A DNA stretch of 22,463 bases from CAZCVI01 sp964502145 (GTDB lineage Bacteria > Acidobacteriota > Aminicenantia > UBA2199), in the NCBI GenBank assembly GCA_964502145.1, contig CAZCVI010000110.1, positions 1 to 22,463 on the forward strand, read 5' to 3'. The position numbers were made by a program, and so were the translations under genes. Within the stretch, counting starts at the first letter, position 1. Every line of letters starts with the position of its first letter. Positions 1 to 6,775 of the stretch are shown in pieces. Below the pieces are notes generated by a model. That model ran no database searches, had not been told where the DNA came from, and saw only the letters and a program-made list of their open reading frames with translations.

Positions 1-34
1 ATGAAGAAAGTGGCATTGCCCAGCAAAGGGATAA

Positions 35-629
35 GTGTGTGCTTTATCTTTTTTTTGCGAGGGGTATATCACTAACATCAGGCGGTATTTAAATAATCGA
101 CTGGTTAAAGTATTACTGGGACAACGTCGCTCCGGGAAAAGCTATTTACTGCGCATGATTATCCATCACCTGGTGGAACAAGAAAACGTGCCCCGCCAGA
201 ACATTCTTTATATCAATAAAGATATGGCCCAACTGGATTTTATTGGCAATAGCCAACAATTATTGGCCATCCTTAATCTGTACCGGGAAACGTTAAAACC
301 AGCAGGGAAAGTGTATATAATCCTTTGATTTTGGGGTGGGCAAGTATCTTGAGAATGCGGTTTACCTGGATTTGCTTCGTAAAGGGTATAACGTATACTC
401 CGGGAAAATGGCGGATAAAGAGATTGACTTTGTGGTGGAATGTGGCGATCAAAAAAAATACATCCAAGTCTGTTACTTGTTGGCGGATGAAGCGGTGGTG
501 GAACGTGAGTTCGGTAACCTTGAACGAATCGCGGACCATTACGAAAAAATCGTGATCTCCTTGGATGATGTGAACATGGGTAATAAAAACGGCATCCTCC
601 ACCAAAACGCCTGGGAATTTATTGCTTGA
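35..629 (+). pseudogene. AAA/DUF4143-type ATP-binding protein, internally deleted
   Basis: Two fragments of one protein family lie head to tail in different frames. The first (35-328, GTG start) encodes the N-terminal P-loop part, with Walker A GQRRSGKS and a following LYINKD strand, and stops right after KVYIIL, where the family normally continues into the Walker B DE motif. The second, open from about 324 to 629, encodes the C-terminal part (KYLENAVYLDLLRKGY, then EIDFVVE and YIQVCYLLAD), the nuclease-like end of AAA_14/DUF4143 proteins. Roughly 200 residues (Walker B, sensor and linker) that the family would have between them are missing, and the junction near 320-326 also shifts frame. 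I infer a deleted, non-functional gene. Full-length relatives are cellular ATPases of uncertain role, often in accessory regions. The true 5' end may lie upstream of the window. Confidence 0.8.
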
Positions 630-649
630 AGCCAGACTTCGCCATACGA

Positions 650-678
650 TTGATTTGGCTTAAAAAATATGTTAATAT
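650..678 (+). promoter_or_regulatory. sigma70-type promoter of the AAA ATPase gene
   Basis: TTGATT (650-655) and TAATAT (673-678) are separated by exactly 17 nt, a good match to a housekeeping promoter. Transcription would begin near 684-686, at the first base of the palindromic element at 684-718, and read into the ATPase gene at 744. Inferred from sequence only. Confidence 0.6.
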
Positions 679-683
679 GACTC

Positions 684-718
684 AGCACGTAAATTTACGA
701 CACGTAAATTTACGTGCT
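684..718 (+). promoter_or_regulatory. double palindrome: operator or 5'-terminal RNA hairpin
   Basis: A perfect 16-bp inverted repeat (684-699 pairing with 703-718) with a 3-nt loop. Each arm is itself built on the palindrome CGTAAATTTACG, and the right one extends to the perfect 16-mer CACGTAAATTTACGTG (701-716). The same 14 bases, CACGTAAATTTACG, occur as a direct repeat with 15-bp spacing (686 and 701). Position just after the predicted -10 box suggests either tandem binding sites for a dimeric repressor or a stem-loop at the very 5' end of the mRNA. Confidence 0.6.
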
Positions 719-743
719 CAATAAACTGAGGAGTTATAGGCGT

Positions 744-1883
744 ATGGACACGAAAAAAAATCCTTTCCGTTTTGGGCAATTGGTGAAAGGCGAAGACTTT
801 TGCAACCGCCAAGCAGAGCTTCATGAGATCAAAACCGCGATCCACAATAATTATTCCTTCTGGATATATTCTCCACGGCGGTTCGGCAAAACATCTCTCC
901 TTCTTAAAGCATTGGCTGAATTTCCAGAAATCAAAACAGTTTACATTGATCTCTATAATGTGGAATCCCTGTCTGCTTTTGCAGAGAAATACTCCCAGGC
1001 GGTTATTCGCGAATTATTCGACTGGAAATCTGGTATTAAAAACATCGGGAAGAAACTGTCAGGCTTTTTTAAACACATTGTTCCCCAGATATCATTTGAC
1101 GCGGCAGGGAATCCTTCGATTGCTTTTGAAGCCGGGGTGCGGGAGGATAAAATTGATATTGAAAATATCCTGGATATCCCCGAGCAAATTGCCACAGAAC
1201 AAAAAATACACGTGTGCATCGCCTTTGATGAATTCCAAGAAGTGCAACGCATCAGCCCCTTCCTGGTGAATTGGATGCGTGCTTCTTTTCAAACCCACCA
1301 ACAGATTTCTTATATATTTCTGGGGAGCAAGCAATCTTTAATGGAAACCCTATTTGCCGATGCCAATTCACCCTTTTATGAATTCGGTTTTAAAATGACC
1401 ATAAAAGAAATCAGTCGCCCAGATTGGCAAATATTTATAAAAGAGAAATTTGCCAAAACCGGGTTGCATATTCCAGCTCAAACCATCACTGCTATCCTTG
1501 ATAAATCTGGCGGACACCCCCATTTCACCCAATATTTTGCCTCCGTTGCCTGGGATTTTATCAGGGCAGGTGATGAGCCTGAGGCGCCAGGATTTACAGA
1601 TGTCTGGATGACTCATATTCTTCGGGCACAATCCAATGTGTTCCAGAATTTATTTGACCCGTTGAATAAAAATCAACGGAAAACATTACAAGCCATTGCG
1701 GCACTACAACCCGGGGAACAGCTTTTCTCTGAAAAATACCGCATTCGGCACAGATTGCCGGTCTCATCGACATTAACGGCGACTATAAATTCACTTCAAA
1801 AAAACAATTTTCTGCAAAAACAAGAGGACGGCTACTCCATCTCCAACCCGATTTTTAAAGAGTGGCTTCTCCAGATGGTGTAG
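744..1883 (+). CDS. AAA ATPase (COG1672/archaeal-ATPase-like) with C-terminal winged helix
   Basis: A 379-residue predicted NTPase. Residues 43-51 (SPRRFGKTS) form a Walker A variant in which the first Gly is replaced, as is usual in this STAND-related group. HVCIAFDEFQEV gives Walker B with D162-E163; YIFLGSKQSLM follows as sensor 1; GGHPHFTQ at 256-263 matches the conserved C-terminal motif of these ATPases. The last 80 residues look like a winged-helix DNA- or protein-binding domain. I place the start at ATG 744, preceded by a GAGGAG Shine-Dalgarno at 728-733, rather than the in-frame GTG at 714, which lies inside the palindrome. Its role is unknown; relatives are often assigned to defence or signalling. 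The TauE-like gene follows after 18 nt, so the two may be co-transcribed. Confidence 0.85.
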   Translation: MDTKKNPFRFGQLVKGEDFCNRQAELHEIKTAIHNNYSFWIYSPRRFGKTSLLLKALAEFPEIKTVYIDLYNVESLSAFAEKYSQAVIRELFDWKSGIKNIGKKLSGFFKHIVPQISFDAAGNPSIAFEAGVREDKIDIENILDIPEQIATEQKIHVCIAFDEFQEVQRISPFLVNWMRASFQTHQQISYIFLGSKQSLMETLFADANSPFYEFGFKMTIKEISRPDWQIFIKEKFAKTGLHIPAQTITAILDKSGGHPHFTQYFASVAWDFIRAGDEPEAPGFTDVWMTHILRAQSNVFQNLFDPLNKNQRKTLQAIAALQPGEQLFSEKYRIRHRLPVSSTLTATINSLQKNNFLQKQEDGYSISNPIFKEWLLQMV

Positions 1884-1901
1884 GCAATAAAGGTAGCTAC
1901 T

Positions 1902-2630
1902 ATGGGCATGGATGTTATGTTTGTTTTGTTTGTCATGTTTATTTCGACGTTGGTACGTTCTACCTTTGGGTTTGGCGATGCCTTGATAGGTATGCCGCTT
2001 TTAGCCATGACTATTGGCGTCACTGCGGCCACGCCCTTAATGGCGTTAACCGCTATCTCTATCGGCCTGCTTATCCTGCTGCGCCATTGGCGCAATGTGC
2101 AGTTTGAGAGTACCTGGCGCTTGATTGTCGCGACTCTGATTGGCATTCCCCTGGGCATTTATTTCTTAAAAGGGGTGGATGAAGCCGTGGTTAAAATCGT
2201 GCTGGCGCTATTGATTATCTTTTTTTCCATTTTTAAGTTAATCAATCCCAAATTGAAAAAACTGGAGGGTGAAGGGTGGTCTTATTCGGTAGGATTAATC
2301 GCTGGCATGTTGAGCGGTGCGTACAACAGCAATGGCCCACCTATTATTTTTTATGCCTCATTAAAACAATGGCCCCCGATCAATTTCCGGGCTACGTTGC
2401 AAGGGTATTTTTTCGCTACCGGTGTATTTGTTGTACTGGGTCATGCCCTGGTCGGGAACTATACGCCTATTGTATTAAAATATTACGTCTGGTCCATGCC
2501 TGTCATGTTGCTGGCCGTGTATATTGGCGGCAAATTGCACTATAAAATACCGGCAGAGAACTTTATCAAGATTATTTACTGGTTGTTGATTCTTATCGGT
2601 CTGATGCTATTGGCCACGAGTTTCAAATAA
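1902..2630 (+). CDS. TauE/SafE family sulfite/anion permease
   Basis: A 242-residue, almost wholly hydrophobic protein with about seven or eight membrane segments. The N-terminal segment with FGFGDALIGMPLL and the mid-protein GMLSGAYNSNGPPIIFY are the duplicated glycine-rich signatures of the TauE/SafE (PF01925) family. Members move sulfite, sulfoacetate or other organosulfur anions across the inner membrane; the substrate cannot be told here. The ATG at 1902 follows an AAAGG-like ribosome site; ATG 1908 is an alternative. It lies 18 nt behind the ATPase gene in the same direction, probably transcribed with it, although no functional link is obvious. The gene ends just before a large inverted repeat that could terminate transcription. 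Confidence 0.88.
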   Translation: MGMDVMFVLFVMFISTLVRSTFGFGDALIGMPLLAMTIGVTAATPLMALTAISIGLLILLRHWRNVQFESTWRLIVATLIGIPLGIYFLKGVDEAVVKIVLALLIIFFSIFKLINPKLKKLEGEGWSYSVGLIAGMLSGAYNSNGPPIIFYASLKQWPPINFRATLQGYFFATGVFVVLGHALVGNYTPIVLKYYVWSMPVMLLAVYIGGKLHYKIPAENFIKIIYWLLILIGLMLLATSFK

Positions 2631-2640
2631 AAAAGAGTGG

Positions 2641-2713
2641 CCCACCAATTAGCACGAATTTGCGCGAATTCATTCGTGTCAATTCGTGCTAATTCGTGGG
2701 GAAGTTTTTTTAT
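2641..2713. terminator. imperfect 20-bp inverted repeat between convergent genes
   Basis: Arms at 2641-2660 and 2681-2700 pair at 19 of 20 positions around a 20-nt loop. The right arm is followed by a T-rich stretch (2705-2713) on the plus strand, so it can serve as terminator for the permease gene, and it also sits directly downstream of the leftward membrane-protein gene ending at 2722. Within it the word AATTCGTG recurs on both strands, a style of intergenic repeat common in environmental bacterial genomes, so it may be a repeat element recruited as a terminator. Confidence 0.55.
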
Positions 2714-2721
2714 TGATTTTT

Positions 2722-4233
2722 TTATTGATTTCTTTTTTTGGCTTTGATCAATTCTGACTTTTTGAACAGCTTGACTGATTTTATCCCGTAATATTCAGCC
2801 ATTTTCATGTTTACCCAGAAATTGGGATCGGTGGAGATTTCATCCAGCCCGGTGGACATGGGAAAACAACGGAGGGCAGGTAGTGTTACTTCTGTTTCGC
2901 CCTTTTTTTTGGCGGCCTGGATGAGCTGTTCGCGATGTTCCCAATCCAGGGCATACGCCTTCATTCGGCGGGAGAAGCGCCATAGTTTTTTATAGGAATC
3001 ATAGGTGGCACCACACGCGGAGAAAACAAAAACCACGATTAAGAAAGAAATCACGGCCTGCTTCATTTTCACCGTCGTAAAGAATCGCATGAAAGCTCGA
3101 CTGCACCGGTATCCGAGAAAGATTATCAATAACACCATGACGAATAAAGGGATGGTCAAGGTGCGATCCAAGGGCGGTTGCGAGGTGGCATAAAAAGAGG
3201 GGGCCATGCAAACGGCGATTAACAAGAACCAAACCAATAATACCAAGGGGATTTGGAATCTCATCAAACCGCGAACTTTGGCAGGCACCACGGGCACGGT
3301 GGGCTGCGACTGGAACTGGTGCCACATGAAAAAAATCACGGTAGCACTGAACACTAACAAAAGGGTAAAACTAAAATCACTCACTGTCTTTAATAACAGC
3401 GACCAAGTAAAACTGACGGAGTGATAAAAAACGGAGAGTATATTATGATCGGGGGTAAAGTACGATTCCCTGACACGGGTCCCAGGCGAAAGAACTTGAA
3501 TCAACATCGCGATCAGTGATCCGGCTAAACCTTCATACAAAAGTATCATCAAATAGGAACGCCGCTGCCGATCCCCCGCTATATACCCGATGAATACGAA
3601 AAACAGCGCGGCCAGAAAACCCATAAAAACCAAAAGCGCATGGGTTTCTGAAAATCCACAGGCAATCACAGTGAAAAGAAACACGGCTAACAGGGCCAGT
3701 GCTTTCTCCCTGATACTGGTTGTTTCTTTATCCAGGAAATAAGCCAAAATACCGATATGAATGGTCATGGTAACCAGCGGGAAGAGATAGGTAAACATGC
3801 CGGGCAACCAGTATACGGATTGAAACAAATTGGGCAGGATATCGAGGCTGGCATAGATAATGATGACACCAAAAAGAAAGGAGAGCCAGGTATTCTTTTT
3901 GAAGCTGAGCGTGTTCATGAGGTGAGAAATGGCCCAGGTCATAAAAAACAGCCAGAAAATCAGCATCCCGGCGGTAAAGTAGGGTAAGATTGTGACGGGT
4001 GTAAGCGCCAATAGATTGTACGTGAGGTTTAAACTATACCGACCGGAAAATTTCATAAACAAATCAATATAAGAGTCCATAAAACCATGGGCATTAAACG
4101 TGCTGAAAAGGGCGAACTCATCGCTCATTAACCGCGAAAAGGCACCGAGATACCCATGCAACACGAGCACGCCCATCACCAACAGGCCGGGTCCAAAAAA
4201 GAAAGCTAATTTAGTCTTGGAAATTTTATGCAA
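2722..4233 (-). CDS. polytopic membrane protein, GT-C glycosyltransferase-like (DUF6056-like)
   Basis: A 503-residue protein with about ten to twelve hydrophobic segments and a basic, soluble C-terminal tail. After the first membrane segment comes SDEFALF, an acidic loop where GT-C enzymes carry their catalytic Asp, and further on SVYWLPGMFTYLFPL, a signature I associate with DUF6056-like proteins. GT-C enzymes transfer sugars from lipid-linked donors on the outer face of the inner membrane; assignment here is by topology and motif and is tentative. The reading frame opens with TTG at 4231-4233, seven bases after the upstream gene's stop, with only a weak ribosome site; the next Met is already inside the first membrane segment, so I keep TTG and infer translational coupling to the HerA-like gene. 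Confidence 0.6.
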   Translation of the reverse strand: MHKISKTKLAFFFGPGLLVMGVLVLHGYLGAFSRLMSDEFALFSTFNAHGFMDSYIDLFMKFSGRYSLNLTYNLLALTPVTILPYFTAGMLIFWLFFMTWAISHLMNTLSFKKNTWLSFLFGVIIIYASLDILPNLFQSVYWLPGMFTYLFPLVTMTIHIGILAYFLDKETTSIREKALALLAVFLFTVIACGFSETHALLVFMGFLAALFFVFIGYIAGDRQRRSYLMILLYEGLAGSLIAMLIQVLSPGTRVRESYFTPDHNILSVFYHSVSFTWSLLLKTVSDFSFTLLLVFSATVIFFMWHQFQSQPTVPVVPAKVRGLMRFQIPLVLLVWFLLIAVCMAPSFYATSQPPLDRTLTIPLFVMVLLIIFLGYRCSRAFMRFFTTVKMKQAVISFLIVVFVFSACGATYDSYKKLWRFSRRMKAYALDWEHREQLIQAAKKKGETEVTLPALRCFPMSTGLDEISTDPNFWVNMKMAEYYGIKSVKLFKKSELIKAKKRNQ

Positions 4234-4240
4234 TTGATCT

Positions 4241-6619
4241 TCAGGTTAATTTCCAGAGAATGGCTTGGCGGGAGATGATAATATCTTCTTTTTCCAAACG
4301 GATTGCCAATGGTTCGATATTATCCGCTTTTTTGAAGCTCGCATCTTCTATATCCGCCACTTTATCTTCCAGTTCTTGTTGCAATGCTTGCAGTTCTTCT
4401 TGCAGTTGCGACATCTTGGTTTTTTTAACTTCCACCCGCCCCGCTACCGAGGAGGTGGCCCGCCGCTTGCGGGCAGCACTGGAAAGACCAGTCCGCGCTT
4501 TACTGCCCATTAACAATCCCAATACCGACTCACCAATAGAAAGCAACTCCTCGTTCCGTTTGGAACTATGCTCCCGCTCCAAATTCTGCACTGTTAATTT
4601 TTCCTGCTGGATGCGGTCTTCAATGCGTTCTATCTTATGCGCGTAGGTGTCTTTCAGTTTATCCACCTCTTTATTGATGGAACTCTCCACCACATCACGA
4701 CAGCGCTGCAAAAATGCCTCCTTGGTCTCATCCCCCTTGGAAGCCAAATTCAAATCCTTGTTGATAAAAAAATCCATGGCAAGATTGGCAAAAAGAAACT
4801 CTTTAAACGAGGTTTGGATGCGTTTCATCAGGGTGAAATTCAACTTGGTGTTAATTGGTTCATACCCTTTAGCGTTCGGTTTGGCCACCGGGACCATCGC
4901 GATTGGTTCCTCCTTGATCTGGGCATTGCGCCAGTTGGGCGCTTCCACGATAGGCGTGCGCAAGTAGAAGGGTTTGCGTACATAAATACCCAATTTCGTA
5001 TCGTCAAAAATCAGTTCACCATCCATGTACAACTCCGGCGCATAATAAGACCCCGCTGGATTGCTGTGATCAAAAAAACTCTCCAATGCCAGTTCCGTTT
5101 GCGGCATGTAACCCAACAGGTGCGGACCGGTTTGTCCTGTCGTGGCTGTGACCGCACCCGGTGTATAGGCGGCTTCTGTTTGACTCGGTGTTGGTTTCAT
5201 AAATGACGATGCCGTGCCTTCCGGTTTATGGGCAATCAGTTTAAGTTGGGGCCGGGATAACGGGCCTGCCAGATAAGAGATGGCCCATCGACTCTGAAAT
5301 GTTTTTAATCCTGCTGTATGTACATTCTTTACCAGGAATCGCCGCGTGGCCAGTGCAGCCATCATTTGTTTCACATCGTTCAAACTAATCGTTTGCCCTG
5401 CTTCCGTGGACAACCCTGATAATCCTTCCATAACCCGTTCGCGGTCCCCTTCCGCTTGCAACTTACCGATAAACCACGTGCCCATATTGGTCAGACCTTT
5501 ATAATCAATATCCTTTGGGTTTTGTGTCGCCAGAATTAAACCCAACCCAAAGGCGCGGGCTTGTTTCAGTAACAGTAACAGCGGTTTTTTCGATGATGGG
5601 TTCTGCGGATACGCTGGCAAGTAGCCAAAAATTTCATCCATATAGAACAGGTATTTCAGTTTGGATGAGCCCGATTGCATGCGTATCCAATACACCACTT
5701 CATTTAACAACAGGGTCAAGAAAAACATGCGTTCGCTTTCTGTCAGGTGAGCGATATAAAAAATATTCACCGGTGTACGACCGTTGCTTCGTTTATAAAG
5801 AGTTTCTGCTGCCAGGGGCATACCTGCCGTCCAGAAGCGGAAAGTAGGAGAGGCGATGATGTTGTTTATTTTAAAGGCCAGTTCCGCACGTTCTTTTGGT
5901 TCGATCAGTTGATCGATATCAAAGGCCCCCAGTTTTTTAAAGGGTGGGTTCTGTAAATTGACAATCAGGTCCTCGATGGAAAGACTGCGACCCAGTCGCC
6001 AGTAATGCTCGATAATATTGGAAATTAAAATATGGGGCTTGCTTTTTAACGGGTCATTGTCCACATCCAACAAGGCCAGTAACGCTGAAACCGCGTTTTG
6101 AATCCGTTCGACCATGATCTCTATATCATCCTCGAACGCCATGTCCGGCTTTTGAAACCCTTCCAGGATACTGATCGGGAGTCCGGTGGAGGAACCCGGG
6201 GTGAAGATGCGAATATCGGCATTATCTTTTATTTTTTGGACCTTTTCTTTTGTGATGCCCCAGCTTTCCAGGCCTTTTTTCCATTTTGCCGCTGTTTCCG
6301 CCGCGTATTGTTCCAGAGTGATGCCTTTTTTTTCCGCTTCTTCCGGTGCTACCCAGGGTTGGAAATCGGCGGCGGTAAATTCCGGGAACATTAAAGCCAG
6401 GTTGGTGATATCGCCTTTCGGGTCGATAATAATAAGCGGGATTTCAGCTTCGATTGCCTCTTCTACAAGGTCCAGACACAACCCCGTTTTACCACTGCCC
6501 GTCATACCCAGCACCATCGCGTGGGTAGTCAGATCATCCGCGTCCAGCAAGTAGTCTTTGCCCAGCTCTTCTCCCTTGCCCGTCAATTCTTTGCCCAGAT
6601 AAAACATACCGTCTGCCAT
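4241..6619 (-). CDS. HerA/FtsK-type ATPase with DUF87-like domain
   Basis: A 792-residue P-loop ATPase. Walker A is GMTGSGKT (38-45), DPKGD follows at 66-70, Walker B is YLFYMDE with D328-E329, and LLKQARAFGLG then LATQNPKD (364-370) give the arginine-finger and sensor regions typical of the HerA-FtsK superfamily. The tail has two stretches rich in heptad-like Leu, Glu and Lys (about 650-700 and 735-775), predicted coiled coils. Such proteins form hexameric DNA or protein pumps; this single-chain cytoplasmic type is common but of unsettled role, and it lacks the NurA partner that archaeal HerA has nearby. The ATG at 6619 has a perfect AGGAGG at 6624-6629. The membrane-protein gene starts seven bases beyond its stop, so the two form an operon. 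Confidence 0.85.
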   Translation of the reverse strand: MADGMFYLGKELTGKGEELGKDYLLDADDLTTHAMVLGMTGSGKTGLCLDLVEEAIEAEIPLIIIDPKGDITNLALMFPEFTAADFQPWVAPEEAEKKGITLEQYAAETAAKWKKGLESWGITKEKVQKIKDNADIRIFTPGSSTGLPISILEGFQKPDMAFEDDIEIMVERIQNAVSALLALLDVDNDPLKSKPHILISNIIEHYWRLGRSLSIEDLIVNLQNPPFKKLGAFDIDQLIEPKERAELAFKINNIIASPTFRFWTAGMPLAAETLYKRSNGRTPVNIFYIAHLTESERMFFLTLLLNEVVYWIRMQSGSSKLKYLFYMDEIFGYLPAYPQNPSSKKPLLLLLKQARAFGLGLILATQNPKDIDYKGLTNMGTWFIGKLQAEGDRERVMEGLSGLSTEAGQTISLNDVKQMMAALATRRFLVKNVHTAGLKTFQSRWAISYLAGPLSRPQLKLIAHKPEGTASSFMKPTPSQTEAAYTPGAVTATTGQTGPHLLGYMPQTELALESFFDHSNPAGSYYAPELYMDGELIFDDTKLGIYVRKPFYLRTPIVEAPNWRNAQIKEEPIAMVPVAKPNAKGYEPINTKLNFTLMKRIQTSFKEFLFANLAMDFFINKDLNLASKGDETKEAFLQRCRDVVESSINKEVDKLKDTYAHKIERIEDRIQQEKLTVQNLEREHSSKRNEELLSIGESVLGLLMGSKARTGLSSAARKRRATSSVAGRVEVKKTKMSQLQEELQALQQELEDKVADIEDASFKKADNIEPLAIRLEKEDIIISRQAILWKLT

Positions 6620-6695
6620 GATTACCTCCTGAGTGTTCAGCTAAAATAATTTAAAATTAAAAGATAACAGATAAAGTATAAATATACCACACTTT

Positions 6696-6730
6696 GGGGG
6701 ATAAAATCACTATCCCCCGTATTTTTTTTT
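6696..6730 (+). terminator. hairpin plus T-run, oriented on the plus strand
   Basis: GGGGGATA (6696-6703) pairs with TATCCCCC (6711-6718) around a 7-nt loop, and nine T follow at 6722-6730. This is an intrinsic-terminator shape for plus-strand transcription, yet both flanking genes run leftward. On the minus strand the stem stands between the DUF5916 gene and the HerA-like gene without a U-tract, and could still act as an mRNA 3'-end stabiliser. Confidence 0.5.
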
Positions 6731-6775
6731 AGTTCAGTAGGAAGCATGGGGTTTGTGTCGCCGTGTTTTCTCTTC

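Noticed and set aside
714..743. GTG 714 as start of the AAA ATPase
   Set aside because: It lies within the palindromic element; ATG 744 has GAGGAG at good spacing and gives the N-terminus usual for the family.
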